From positions 62,001 through 126,000 of the forward strand of contig NZ_OY776222.1 in NCBI RefSeq assembly GCF_963675395.1: a DNA stretch of 64,000 nt, read 5' to 3'. The position numbers and the translations under genes are program-made. Below the pieces are notes generated by a model. The model was not told the DNA's origin, ran no database searches, and saw nothing but the letters and a program-made list of their open reading frames with translations. Each line of letters begins with the position of its first letter. Positions within the stretch are counted from its first letter, which is position 1. Shown here in pieces: positions 55,180 to 64,000 of this stretch. The stretch is from an uncultured Vibrio sp. GTDB taxonomy: Bacteria > Pseudomonadota > Gammaproteobacteria > Enterobacterales > Vibrionaceae.

Positions 55180-56746
55180 TAAAGTAACTCAGGCTGGTAT
55201 TGACCCATCTTCTGTAACGGGTGAAGAAGCGGTTGCACTGTGGAAACATATTCGAGTACATATTGCAGAGACTCGTCTCGAAAAAGCACATTGCTATATT
55301 ATCAGTGCAGAGTATCGCAGAGAGGTAAGACAGCTACACGACAGTATCGCCGAACTGAGACAAGCCCTGGAACATCTCAGCCTCCCAGAGAATGCGGACG
55401 ATATTTTATCGGTCAAGTCGAGTTTGTGTGAACATCTCGTTGAGATCGGTGATTATGATTCAGCGATGGCTGTGTATGTTAAATCAACCAACATCGCGGT
55501 GGACTACGGCTTCATAGACGAATATGTGCTAGCCATCATCGGTATGGGTAACTTGTGTGATGCTTATGGTGATCACGAACGTGCACTACGTTTTTACAAA
55601 AAAATTGAGGCGATAGACCATGCGATCAGCAGCCGATCATTACGTTTACGCTACAAGCTATACATGCTCGCGTGTTATATCAATCTCAAACATACCGATC
55701 ATGCCATGGAGTTACTCACTGAATGTGAAGAGCTCAGTATTTTGGTCAGTGATAAAAACCTCGCAGGTCAAATTCATCTTTACCGAGCCAAACTGCACCG
55801 ATTGAACAATCACTATACCAAGGCGTTACTGTCACTATCTAATGTCCAGTATACTTCGGGTAGCTCTACAACGTTTTGGTTGTCTGCGATGGTCAAAATG
55901 GAAACGGCATACTGTCTGAATGGAAATGGTGATACCTCTTTAGCCAACTTAATGATGGATTCGGTTGAGAAGCGAATAAAGAGACATTCTTCCGCTATGC
56001 TTGCATGCAGTTTTTATAATGCGATGAGCAAAATTAGAGCTTCTCAGGGTCAGTTTGAACTCGCACTAGATTGCGAAAAACGTGCATTTCATATTGAATC
56101 GGAGTTGGTTAAGCGTATTCCTATCTGCGAGTTGGGCTCAACTCAGCTTCGTCGCTTAGATCGCTTTGAATTACAGCTCAAACTTATCCTGTCAGAGATT
56201 GAAAATAGAGAACTCAAAGAGACGACAAAACAACACAAGAACACCGTTGCTCAATTACAACAAGACGTCTTTACTGACCCATTAACGTCTTTGCACAATC
56301 GCCGCTGGTTAGAAGTGAAACTCAAAGACTTGCTGCTTCAAGAGACACGTTTTGCTCTGCTGGTGATTGATATCGACCACTTCAAGTCGATCAATGATGA
56401 ACTGAGCCATTTAGTCGGTGACAAAGCCATCCAGAGCGTTTCTGAACATTTGTCTGAATACTTTAACTTTCCTGAAGCTTCGTGCATTCGCTTTGGTGGT
56501 GAAGAGTTTCTCGTCATTCTTGAAAACGACAAGTTAACGCATGCAGAGCTCCACGCAGACAACTACCGGGAGCGAATTTACCAATACAACTGGAATGACA
56601 TTCTCGGTGAGCGCGGCTTGACGGTTTCGATCGGTATCACAGTTCACCGAGAAGGAGAAAATACGCAGCGTACCTTTTATCGTGCAGATAAAGCGCTTTA
56701 CCGTGCGAAAGCCAATGGCCGCAACCAAGTTTGTACCGAGTTGTAA
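55163..56746 (+). CDS. TPR-GGDEF diguanylate cyclase
   Basis: A 527-residue protein. TPR-like helices fill residues 20-340, a coiled coil lies at about 340-370, and a GGDEF domain ends it: DPLTSLHNRRWLE, LLVIDIDHFKSINDE, the active loop RFGGEEFLVIL and YRADKALYRAKANGRNQV. All catalytic residues are present, so it should make cyclic di-GMP. No RxxD inhibitory site precedes GGEEF. There is no signal peptide or membrane helix: cytoplasmic. It is coupled to the preceding TPR gene. A target could be the VpsT-like regulators in this window, but that is speculation. Confidence 0.9.
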   Translation: MEQLLNKVTQAGIDPSSVTGEEAVALWKHIRVHIAETRLEKAHCYIISAEYRREVRQLHDSIAELRQALEHLSLPENADDILSVKSSLCEHLVEIGDYDSAMAVYVKSTNIAVDYGFIDEYVLAIIGMGNLCDAYGDHERALRFYKKIEAIDHAISSRSLRLRYKLYMLACYINLKHTDHAMELLTECEELSILVSDKNLAGQIHLYRAKLHRLNNHYTKALLSLSNVQYTSGSSTTFWLSAMVKMETAYCLNGNGDTSLANLMMDSVEKRIKRHSSAMLACSFYNAMSKIRASQGQFELALDCEKRAFHIESELVKRIPICELGSTQLRRLDRFELQLKLILSEIENRELKETTKQHKNTVAQLQQDVFTDPLTSLHNRRWLEVKLKDLLLQETRFALLVIDIDHFKSINDELSHLVGDKAIQSVSEHLSEYFNFPEASCIRFGGEEFLVILENDKLTHAELHADNYRERIYQYNWNDILGERGLTVSIGITVHREGENTQRTFYRADKALYRAKANGRNQVCTEL

Positions 56747-57042
56747 ATCGTCTCCCGCTTTTGAACGACATAGCTGTAAATGTTTAAGCAATGGCCAATA
56801 TAACAGCTACACAGCTCTCTGCTGTCCCTCCTAAGTACTGCAATTCTTTTCCATTCCTTCCCTTATAGGTCTATTACTTAAACAAACAGGATCCTAGTGC
56901 GCTAATTGAGCTGGGACAAAGTACCTTGGAGTCAACCGAGCATAAAAGTCAAAAACACTTGATCCATTTATATTTGTATCAAATACTTAAACAACTCATT
57001 TACGTAACTTTTTTCATATAGCAACGAGCACGGGTAAGTAAG

Positions 57043-57420
57043 ATGTTTCTAGATTATTTCGCACTTGGGATACTCATTTTCGTGGCTTTGGTCATTTTCT
57101 ACGGGATCATCGTCATTCACGATATCCCCTATGAAATCGCCAAAGGACGTGAACATCCTCATCAGGACGCCATTCATTACGCCGGTTGGGTGAGTTTGTT
57201 CACTCTCCATGTTTTATGGCCTTTCCTGTGGATTTGGGCAACATTATGGCGTAAAGAACGAGGTTGGGGCTTTAAACAATTAGAACAAGAAACACACGAT
57301 ATTCATCACCGCCTGGAAGAACTTATTGATGAAGTGACCGAATTAAAAAATGAAGTATCGGTTTTGAAGCAACAAACTCAGCAAAAACCGACCACTGACC
57401 TAAGTAAAGAGGAAAAATAA
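57043..57420 (+). CDS. yiaW: DUF3302 inner-membrane protein YiaW
   Basis: A 125-residue protein with two membrane helices (about 5-25 and 47-70) and a C-terminal coiled coil (HHRLEELIDEVTELKNEVS). It matches DUF3302 and precedes a HlyD-family gene exactly as yiaW-yiaV of E. coli. Its stop overlaps the next ATG (TAATG). Confidence 0.85.
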   Translation: MFLDYFALGILIFVALVIFYGIIVIHDIPYEIAKGREHPHQDAIHYAGWVSLFTLHVLWPFLWIWATLWRKERGWGFKQLEQETHDIHHRLEELIDEVTELKNEVSVLKQQTQQKPTTDLSKEEK

Positions 57421-58553
57421 TGGATTTATTGTTGATCCTGACTTATACAGCCTTCTGTATAGCGATTTTCAAAATTTTTAAGATTCCACTTAACAAATGG
57501 TCGGTTCCAACAGCAGTGCTAGGCGGGGTTGTACTGATAGGCACACTCGTGCTTCTCATGAACTACAATCATCCTTTTACGCAGATAGGTAACCAGATTT
57601 ACCCGACAACACCTATCGTTTCTGGTGTTCGAGGTCGTGTAATCGAGGTGCCAGTACAACCTAACCAACCGTTAAAAACAGGCGATGTACTGTTTAGAAT
57701 CGACCCGACGCCTTTTGAGGCCGAAGTGGCACGCCTTGAAGCAAAAGTGAAAGAAGCAAGCCAAGGGGCTTTAGGCTTGCAATCTGGTGTACAGGAAGCG
57801 CGAGCTAGTGTAATCAAAGCTCAAGCCGAACGTGACAAAGCCAAACGTGAGTATGACAGATACCAAAGAGGCTTTGATCGTGGCGCATTCACCGAGCAAG
57901 ATCTGGATACTCGACGCCAAGAATACAAAGCCACAGAAGCGATGCTTGAAGTCGCACTCCAACAGCAAAAACAAGCACAAATCGCGCTAGACTCGGAAGT
58001 CGGTGGTGAAAATACTCAAGTTGCTCAATTGCTTGCCGAGTTACGCAAAGCCGAGTTCAACTTAGAGCAAACGGTGGTTCGTGCTCCGACTGACGGCTAC
58101 GTAACCCAGCTTGCTTTACGCCCGGGCGTAATGGCAGTGCCTCTACCATTGGCACCGGCAATGACCTTTGTTCATACCGAAGACACCCAGTTCTACACAG
58201 GCGCATTTAGACAAAACTCGCTACAACGACTAGAGCGAGGCTTTGAAGCTGAGTTCATGTTCCGAGCAATTCCGGGCCGCGTATTTAAAGGAGAAGTCGT
58301 CGAGGTCATTCCTGCGATTGGTGAAAGCCAGTTCCAAGCTCGTGGAGCCTTGGTAGGTACAGAGGCACTTCGCACCAGTGGACGAGTATTCGTAAAACTC
58401 AAAATCACTGATGATTTAAGTGAATATCATCTCCCGATGGGTACCGCGGTTGAAGTCGCTGTTTACTCAGACAGCTTCCACCATGTTGCTATCATGCGTA
58501 AAGTGCTCATCCGCATGAAGAGCTGGCAAAACTATCTTTACCTCGACCATTAA
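57420..58553 (+). CDS. yiaV: HlyD-family membrane-fusion protein YiaV
   Basis: A 377-residue protein. Two N-terminal hydrophobic segments (about 2-20 and 30-50), a lipoyl half (GVRGRVIEVPVQPNQPLKTGDVLF), a coiled-coil hairpin (about 95-195), the second half (TVVRAPTDGYVTQLALRPG) and a beta-barrel. Family members join inner-membrane pumps to the outer membrane; no pump is adjacent. Translationally coupled to yiaW. Confidence 0.88.
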   Translation: MDLLLILTYTAFCIAIFKIFKIPLNKWSVPTAVLGGVVLIGTLVLLMNYNHPFTQIGNQIYPTTPIVSGVRGRVIEVPVQPNQPLKTGDVLFRIDPTPFEAEVARLEAKVKEASQGALGLQSGVQEARASVIKAQAERDKAKREYDRYQRGFDRGAFTEQDLDTRRQEYKATEAMLEVALQQQKQAQIALDSEVGGENTQVAQLLAELRKAEFNLEQTVVRAPTDGYVTQLALRPGVMAVPLPLAPAMTFVHTEDTQFYTGAFRQNSLQRLERGFEAEFMFRAIPGRVFKGEVVEVIPAIGESQFQARGALVGTEALRTSGRVFVKLKITDDLSEYHLPMGTAVEVAVYSDSFHHVAIMRKVLIRMKSWQNYLYLDH

Positions 58554-58577
58554 TACTTAGGCGATTAATACATGTTC

Positions 58578-58612
58578 AAAAGAGGAGCGAATATCCGCTC
58601 CTCTTTTTTATC
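58578..58612 (+). terminator. Terminator of yiaWV
   Basis: Arms AAAAGAGGAGCG and CGCTCCTCTTTT, a 6-base loop and a following T run. Confidence 0.9.
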
Positions 58613-58782
58613 GACCCTTCCGCGATAGACGTGACTTTACTCACACGACGTCTCAAATAGATCTCGTTCCAATCCCAATCCACTTGGTTGCTGCTAAGCT
58701 GTAAGAGACAGCAAAATTAGCGATAATTCAATGTAATGTAAGTAAATGACACTCAAAGCCGACTACTAAGCAGAGGCTCTCT

Positions 58783-59331
58783 ATGAATTTTTCAAGCAAA
58801 ACTCTCAGCGTTATTGCTACTGGTGCTTTACTCTACGGTATCGGTGGTTTACCCATGTTTGGCGTGCCTGTCTTTGCTAATACAACACTGAAACCAGCCA
58901 TGGCGATATTAGCCGTGTACTCGGTATTATTCGGTCCCATAGTTGGTTTTTTGGTGGGTATTATCGGCCACTGGATCACGGATCAGTTTGCGGGTTGGGG
59001 GGTATGGCTAACCTGGATTGCGGGCTCTGGTGTTGTTGGTCTGGTTATTGGACTATTTCCCTACCTGACACGTCACCGTTTAGACAGGGGGGATTTCCAC
59101 AGGCAAGACTTTATACTTTTCGTAGCTCTAGCGCTTATTGGTAATATTCTGGGTTATGGCTGCTCAGCCTACCTTGATACCATCTTTTATGCAGAACCCT
59201 TTAATAAAGTCCTGACGCAGATGCTAATCATCGCAACAGGAAATACGATTCTCATTGCTCTTATTGGCTACTTCATCATCAGGTCTATCGCTAAACGCAA
59301 TAAGGGCAGCGATAAACTAACAGAGACTTAA
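58783..59331 (+). CDS. ECF transporter S component, UPF0397 family
   Basis: A 182-residue membrane protein with five to six helices. The N-terminal [28 protein letters not shown] and later [19 protein letters not shown] and [17 protein letters not shown] are the UPF0397 pattern, annotated as riboflavin-type ECF substrate-binding protein. Such S components need an EcfT permease and two ATPases; none are next to it here. I see no riboswitch in the 230 bp upstream. Confidence 0.85.
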   Translation: MNFSSKTLSVIATGALLYGIGGLPMFGVPVFANTTLKPAMAILAVYSVLFGPIVGFLVGIIGHWITDQFAGWGVWLTWIAGSGVVGLVIGLFPYLTRHRLDRGDFHRQDFILFVALALIGNILGYGCSAYLDTIFYAEPFNKVLTQMLIIATGNTILIALIGYFIIRSIAKRNKGSDKLTET

Positions 59332-59360
59332 TCGCACCAGCATCATGAGACACAGACACC

Positions 59361-59388
59361 AAAATGGGATGCCAGCGCATCCCATTTT
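59361..59388. terminator. Bidirectional terminator
   Basis: Arms AAAATGGGATGC and GCATCCCATTTT with loop CAGC. A on one side and T on the other allow it to serve both convergent genes. Confidence 0.88.
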
Positions 59389-59425
59389 TAAATCAGGTCA
59401 TCGAAAGTAGATGACGTAATAAGAT

Positions 59426-60607
59426 CTAACTCCATCTCAACACACGAGTTTCGTTGCCTTCTTCTGGCTTGGCAGGAATGTTTAGCGAGAACAACAAACT
59501 CACTGCCGCCATACCAGCCCCGATGTAGAAAACACTTGACGGTGACACCAACCAGATAACACCAAATGTTACTGGGATAACCACCGCAGCAATATGGTTG
59601 ATGGTAAATGCCACACCAGCCGTAGACGCCATATCCGCAGGATCTGCGATCTTCTGGAAGTAAGTTTTAATCGCCAATGCTAGAGCAAAGAACAGATGAT
59701 CCACCACATACAGTGCTGCCGCCCATTCCGCGGTTTGAACCAACCCGTAGCCAACAAAGACAAAAATCAATCCGACGTATTCAAACATCAACGCCTTACG
59801 CTCACCAACAATACCAATAAACCGGCCAATTCGTTTAGCAAACAGGAAGTTAAATAGGTAGTTAATCAAAAATAGTAAAGTGATATCCGCGGCTGAATAA
59901 CCAAATTTCTCTACCATTAAGAATCCCGCAAAAACGGTGAAGATCTGACGACGAGCGCCACTCATAAACGTCAGTGCGTAGTACAACCAATAACGTTTAC
60001 GCAGCACCAATTTTTTATTCTGCGGCACTGTCGATTTAAACTGGGGGAAAGCAAATGCCATCACCAAGATCAACATAAAGCCTATTCCGCCCATAATCAT
60101 ATAGACGTTCTTAAAATCCAGCTTAAGTTGCTCTAGCATGAACCACAACGCACCATAGGTAATCAGAGAAGCAAGCGCACCTACCGAAATAAACTTACCA
60201 AGCATCTCCGGCGCTTCTTCTTTAGACAGCCATTGCAACGAAAGGGATTGCTTTAGCGTTTCAAAGTAATGGAATCCAGTAGACATTAACAAGGTTGTAA
60301 AAAGTAAGCCGTACAGAGAGGAGAAATAACCTGTTATTGCCGTACCAAATGTCAACATGGCGAGAGAGACCAGCATAAAGCGTTGCTCACGAATAAACAG
60401 CAGCACAAATACGGCCGTAAAAGACAAGAAGCCTGGCACTTCGCGGACACTTTGCAACAAACCGATGTCTGAACCATCAAAGTTTGCTTTTTCAATAACG
60501 AAATTGTTGAGCAGCGCCATCCAAGTAGAAAAGGCAATAGGGACAATAATGGAGATCAGCAACAGGAAATTCTGCGGTGTTCTCCAGCCTTGAGATGAGG
60601 TATTCAT
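59426..60607 (-). CDS. MFS transporter
   Basis: A 393-residue protein with about twelve membrane helices in two halves separated by a cytoplasmic loop near residue 195 (FKSTVPQNKKLVLRKR). The conserved G-x-x-x-D-R/K-R-motif is weak. Substrate unknown. Monocistronic. An ATG with an AGGATGC upstream starts it. Confidence 0.83.
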   Translation of the reverse strand: MNTSSQGWRTPQNFLLLISIIVPIAFSTWMALLNNFVIEKANFDGSDIGLLQSVREVPGFLSFTAVFVLLFIREQRFMLVSLAMLTFGTAITGYFSSLYGLLFTTLLMSTGFHYFETLKQSLSLQWLSKEEAPEMLGKFISVGALASLITYGALWFMLEQLKLDFKNVYMIMGGIGFMLILVMAFAFPQFKSTVPQNKKLVLRKRYWLYYALTFMSGARRQIFTVFAGFLMVEKFGYSAADITLLFLINYLFNFLFAKRIGRFIGIVGERKALMFEYVGLIFVFVGYGLVQTAEWAAALYVVDHLFFALALAIKTYFQKIADPADMASTAGVAFTINHIAAVVIPVTFGVIWLVSPSSVFYIGAGMAAVSLLFSLNIPAKPEEGNETRVLRWS

Positions 60608-60690
60608 GATGCATCCTTTAGATATGAAGGCATCATCATAGCTCTAAATGTAACAAATTCGCAATATCATTCTTACTCAGGAAAGAGCGA

Positions 60691-60718
60691 GCTTGAAGAG
60701 TACGAACACTCTTCAAGC
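60691..60718 (-). terminator. Hairpin after napH
   Basis: Arms GCTTGAAGAGT/ACTCTTCAAGC (11 bp) with a 6-base loop, 44 bp past napH. The U run is poor, so termination may be partial. Confidence 0.45.
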
Positions 60719-60761
60719 GCAAAGATTACATACCAACATCATCGAATGAACTAAGAGATCC

Positions 60762-61616
60762 TTACTCGATATGTTTAACGTTCAGGCGATTTTTAAATTC
60801 AAAGACGCGCTCAGGACAAACATCCAAACAGCGCCCGCAGCTGATGCAGTTCTGATCCATTACCCGGCGGTCCCCTTCTTTCAAAGGCAGTCTGAGTACC
60901 TCTGGTTCTGGGCACACATAAAAGCAATCCATACATTTCGTGCAGGCCTCACGTCGAACAGCGGTCACTCTGATGACACTCTTTCTACCGATGACGCCGT
61001 AGGTTGCACCGAGCGGGCATAAGTGGCCACACCAGCCATGTTCCACCAATAACAGATCCAAAACAAAAACGAGCCCAACTAACACCCAACCCGCTCCCAT
61101 ACCAAACACAAGGCCTCTATGTAACGCAGCAACCGGATCGATCCATGTCCAAAGAATCGTGCCAGATAAGGCACTGCCTAGCATCAGAACTGGTATTAAC
61201 CAGTAACGAATAGACGGAGACCAACGGTAACTCGCTTTAATGTTCAGCTTTCTGCGCAACCACCCTGCAAGGTCTGTCACCACATTCAATGGGCAGATCC
61301 ATGCGCAAAATGCTCGTGGCGCAACAATCGCATAAAAAAGAACAACAATGGCAACACCAAGGAGCGCATTAAACTCAGGAACATGTCCGGTAGCCAAAGC
61401 CTGCAGTAGGATCAGTGGATCACTCATGGGAATGGTATCGAACAACATACTAGACGAAAGGTTACCAGAAAAAACACCTAGCGTTGGCCCAGCCATAAAC
61501 AGCGCAATTATTGTAAACTGGCAAAGCCTGCGTAAGATTAGGAATCGGTGCGCTCGCCACCAGCCCAGCTTTTCAATCGCCTCTTTACCAGCATCTTGAG
61601 CTAAGTTTTTAGCCAT
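60762..61616 (-). CDS. napH: Quinol dehydrogenase ferredoxin subunit NapH
   Basis: A 284-residue protein with four or five membrane helices and, in loops, a CxxxCP-type cysteine pair (AFCAWICPLNVV and CGHLCPLGATYG). Two [4Fe-4S] motifs sit near the C-terminus (CTKCMDCFYVCPEPE, CISCGRCLDVCPERV). With NapG it passes electrons from quinol to periplasmic nitrate reductase. The ATG overlaps the napG stop by one base. Confidence 0.93.
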   Translation of the reverse strand: MAKNLAQDAGKEAIEKLGWWRAHRFLILRRLCQFTIIALFMAGPTLGVFSGNLSSSMLFDTIPMSDPLILLQALATGHVPEFNALLGVAIVVLFYAIVAPRAFCAWICPLNVVTDLAGWLRRKLNIKASYRWSPSIRYWLIPVLMLGSALSGTILWTWIDPVAALHRGLVFGMGAGWVLVGLVFVLDLLLVEHGWCGHLCPLGATYGVIGRKSVIRVTAVRREACTKCMDCFYVCPEPEVLRLPLKEGDRRVMDQNCISCGRCLDVCPERVFEFKNRLNVKHIE

Positions 61617-62389
61617 TACTTACCTCCTTTTAGAGACTCTAGTGCACCTGTCGGTACAGGGTTCTCTTCCGGAAGCACATTCTCCAGAGGTTTATTTATC
61701 TCCTGCCAACCGAAGTTGTAGTGGCTACCAACTTTGCCTTTAGCTAAGTCAGTAGGTACGACCTTAATGGCAGAAACATCCAGCACACAAGCCTGCTCGC
61801 ATTTACCACAACCCGTGCAGATATCGGTATTAACGGTTGGAATCAGCTTGGCATGGTAGCCCGTGCGGTCATTATGAATTTTCTCTAAAGTAATCGCTTC
61901 ATCAATAAGAGGACAGACTCGATAACAAACATCACAACGTAAGCCCTGCCAGTTAAGGCACGTTTCATGATCGATGAGTACAGCCGTCCCCATGCGCGCG
62001 TCATCAATGTTGGTTAATTCAGGATCGAGAGCACCACTCGGACACGCCACCACACACGGAATATCATCACACATTTCACATGGTATATTGCGGGCGTTGA
62101 AATATGGCGACCCGGTCGCAACTGGGGACAGTAACGTGGCCAGCTTTAATGTATCGTACGGGCATGCTTGGACACACAACCCGCAACGGATGCAAGCTGA
62201 TTCAAAATCGCCTTCCGGCAGAGCACCTGGCGGCTTTATTGGCACACTTTTGGTTTCGCGGGCTTGGCTTTGTAAAGACTGTAGCCCCAATACACAGGCC
62301 GCTGCACCAACGCCCATTGCAGTTCGAGCAGTATCACGCAAAAATCGGCGACGACTTTGGGACATTTTTGATGGGAAGGATTTCATCAT
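61616..62389 (-). CDS. napG: Ferredoxin-type protein NapG
   Basis: A 257-residue periplasmic ferredoxin. A Tat signal ([10 protein letters not shown]) leads into a hydrophobic stretch, then four [4Fe-4S] motifs: [35 protein letters not shown], the [17 protein letters not shown] cluster, and [14 protein letters not shown]. It works with NapH. No napA, napB, napC, napD or napF is next to the pair. Confidence 0.94.
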   Translation of the reverse strand: MMKSFPSKMSQSRRRFLRDTARTAMGVGAAACVLGLQSLQSQARETKSVPIKPPGALPEGDFESACIRCGLCVQACPYDTLKLATLLSPVATGSPYFNARNIPCEMCDDIPCVVACPSGALDPELTNIDDARMGTAVLIDHETCLNWQGLRCDVCYRVCPLIDEAITLEKIHNDRTGYHAKLIPTVNTDICTGCGKCEQACVLDVSAIKVVPTDLAKGKVGSHYNFGWQEINKPLENVLPEENPVPTGALESLKGGK

Positions 62390-62846
62390 GTTTCCTCAAA
62401 GAAGCTCCTTTATCAAGTTAAGCATAAATAGCCCGAAACGCAGTGCTTCCCTATACCCCATAAGAGGTAACCCTAACCTCTATTGATTCAAATCAACTAC
62501 AGAGCCTATACACTTCACACTTTGACAACCTTCCTCTTTGCGCTCAAAGCGAATTCGCCACCACTTACTATCAATGCGTAAATCTTTAGTATAAAAATCC
62601 AACAACATTTCAATCTTGTCGGCATGTTCAGCCTTAAATTACTATATAAACTCAAGATAATAAAATTATAACCAATTGATTTTAAAAATATAAATTCGAA
62701 AAAGACTAAGAAATACTATTCCAAATAAAAAAAGCGGCCAGATTAAGTAAAAACAAATACATAGGAGATAAGCATGGAAAGAATCGTACGTCCGACCACG
62801 GTTTAAGATGCAACAGTGCTCTGTACTCGAGGCTTTTTCAATTAGG
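62390..62846. other. Intergenic region upstream of napG
   Basis: 457 AT-rich bases; no large gene. It holds the napG promoter and the short coding start at 62774. No terminator with a clear stem was found. Confidence 0.4.
62774..62806 (+). other. Very short open frame with strong ribosome site
   Basis: AGGAGA lies 5-6 bases before an ATG that encodes MERIVRPTTV then TAA. It could be a leader peptide, or the first codons of a gene truncated by deletion. No homology can be judged from ten residues. Confidence 0.3.
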
Positions 62847-63815
62847 CTACGCTTTCAGTGACGAAATAGCTCTCGCGGTCAATGTTTCTGTGTAGGGGTT
62901 TATTTTCCAATGACCCGGACTCCAGCCTTTTACAAAACGTTGAAAGTCAGCCCAAGCGATAGCAAACAGTGGACGCCACGCTCGCTCGACATCGTTAGGA
63001 TCGAGGTGCGGCTGGTAGATTTGAAGTGCTTGCATCAATTGTGCGAAATAGATATCGAGTACCCAACTTTCCATTTCAGAGCATGCTTCTGGCTCGACCG
63101 CGCTACTCATAAACAACGCGACATCTTTCATAGCACAGCCATGGCCTACGTATTGAAAATCCACCGCTGCAACCGCAGATTCTGAGTCATCAAAACAGAA
63201 GTTTGCTAATTTGGCATCCCCATGGACAATGGTTTGATACTTTGCGCAGGTCAGTGTGTTATCAATTAATATCGCGACTTGTTTTAACTCTCTATCTTGT
63301 AAAGCTTCTAATTCATCAGGACGAGTCGATAAATGCCAATAGGTTCCGGTTTTCCATAGTTTATTGTTGTGAACACCGATATAGCGAGCATGAAAATGTG
63401 CTAACCATGAGAGGCAAGCCTGCAAATGTTTTTTGGACGCTTTAGTCATCACTTTGGGAAATCCCGCTTGCGCGAGATCTTCCATAACGATCAGCCATTC
63501 GTTATCCGCTTGAAAGCATTTCAATCCTTTTGGAATTCGACAGCGTTCATCGATAGGTTGACTAAAATGTTCATACCAACTGACTTCTACCTGATAAGAG
63601 TGCAGCTTACGTTGATGAGAGCGATCGGTATTCCAACCTCGCGGGTGTTCTGATGGTTTAGGAAGCGTCACATGCTTTACAATGACTGAGCCCTTCGGGA
63701 ATTTAAGTCGCACCAGTTCACCGTAACCACCCCAAAGTGATTGAATTACTTCGACCGAAGTGAGTTTACCAAGGTTTCGCTCGTCACCGATGTTTTGGTA
63801 TAGAGGGTTAATCAT
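62847..63815 (-). CDS. Phosphotransferase (APH/choline-kinase fold)
   Basis: A 322-residue kinase-like protein: an N-terminal lobe with VIVKHVTLPKP (ATP lysine), then the catalytic loop HGDAKLANFCF (Asp and Asn) and metal motif VDFQYVG. It phosphorylates a small molecule, perhaps an amino alcohol; its substrate is unknown. It follows the GNAT gene by 8 bp and is likely cotranscribed. Confidence 0.83.
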   Translation of the reverse strand: MINPLYQNIGDERNLGKLTSVEVIQSLWGGYGELVRLKFPKGSVIVKHVTLPKPSEHPRGWNTDRSHQRKLHSYQVEVSWYEHFSQPIDERCRIPKGLKCFQADNEWLIVMEDLAQAGFPKVMTKASKKHLQACLSWLAHFHARYIGVHNNKLWKTGTYWHLSTRPDELEALQDRELKQVAILIDNTLTCAKYQTIVHGDAKLANFCFDDSESAVAAVDFQYVGHGCAMKDVALFMSSAVEPEACSEMESWVLDIYFAQLMQALQIYQPHLDPNDVERAWRPLFAIAWADFQRFVKGWSPGHWKINPYTETLTARAISSLKA

Positions 63816-63823
63816 TTATGCCC

Positions 63824-64000
63824 CTATGCCAATAGATGTGCCCATTGTTGATTTTTACCAATGTAGTGCCCGACATAAGGACAAGCCGGGACAATTTTGT
63901 AGCCCAATGATTCAATTTCTGGCAGCACAGCCTCCATCATCACCTTACCGCAACCTTTACCTCTCAGCTCTTCAGGAACCACTGTTGACGTGATATGCAT
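63824..64000 (-). CDS. GNAT acetyltransferase, C-terminal part (runs off window)
   Basis: The last 59 codons encode ITSTVVPEELRGKGCGKVMM, then a C-terminal VPACPYVGHYIGKNQ with Tyr, ending LLA and TAG. The R/Q-G-x-G-x-G/K motif (RGKGCGK) binds acetyl-CoA; the pattern is that of small YjdJ-like GNAT proteins. The N-terminus lies beyond position 64000. Confidence 0.82.
   Translation of the reverse strand: MHITSTVVPEELRGKGCGKVMMEAVLPEIESLGYKIVPACPYVGHYIGKNQQWAHLLA

Overview
The window reads as Vibrio DNA, most likely from chromosome 2 of a Harveyi-clade or V. natriegens-like species. This rests on gene content and recalled gene order: a deoD / zinc-ribbon protein / DUF523-DUF1722 / MerR / photolyase / Lpp neighbourhood, a second pstSCAB set, a Bat-type VWA operon, and an RTX protein with its own type I secretion system next to VpsT/CpsQ-like regulators. 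No rRNA, tRNA or CRISPR was recognised. No database search was possible, so names come from motifs, lengths and context.

Layout. 1-5.8 kb: single housekeeping or unknown genes (bicupin, DUF465, a secreted unknown, a lipoate-ligase-like protein, a VOC protein, the DEAD-box helicase RhlE). 5.8-9.4 kb: a small catabolic cluster (zinc dehydrogenase, dihydroxyacetophenone-dioxygenase-like cupin, SDR) with a divergent AraC regulator. 9.4-12.3 kb: remains of a beta-glucoside system, with only the EIIA end of the PTS permease left, then an intact GH1 phospho-beta-glucosidase and a LacI repressor. 12.7-18.7 kb: a complete ectoine-degradation operon doeA-doeB-doeX-doeC-doeD, which takes ectoine to aspartate, with no transporter nearby. 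19.6-23.2 kb: an ABC exporter divergent from a wrecked siderophore-uptake locus, in which a TonB-receptor N-terminus is joined by a deletion to the second half of a FhuB permease.

23.4-30 kb: an MscS channel; then a minus-strand biofilm-type module of two LuxR/VpsT-family regulators, a small pure-RTX protein and its ABC transporter and HlyD adaptor (CabABC/MfpABC-like). 30.1-31.5 kb: a complete IS4-family element with 10-bp target duplications, sitting in what was a terminator hairpin. 32-39 kb: a six-gene moxR/DUF58/DUF4381/BatA/BatB/BatD operon whose BatB-like protein carries an 82-residue glutamine run encoded by a pure 9-bp repeat. 39-42.6 kb: pstSCAB phosphate uptake. 42.9-46 kb: a chemoreceptor and a second DEAD-box helicase.

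46.5-51 kb: lpp faces a four-gene minus-strand operon (DUF523/DUF1722, MerR, photolyase, L,D-transpeptidase) whose promoter holds two like-spaced inverted repeats, probable MerR operators. 51.3-56.7 kb: deoD, a transposase-like double zinc-ribbon protein, and two overlapping TPR genes, one ending in a degenerate and one in an intact GGDEF domain. 57-64 kb: yiaW-yiaV, an orphan ECF S component, an MFS transporter, an orphan napGH pair, a phosphotransferase and the end of a GNAT acetyltransferase.

The most interesting signals are the polyglutamine BatB, the pseudo-GGDEF/GGDEF pair, the MerR operator pair, the IS inside a terminator with its own transcription-blocking hairpin, and two gene-decay scars.
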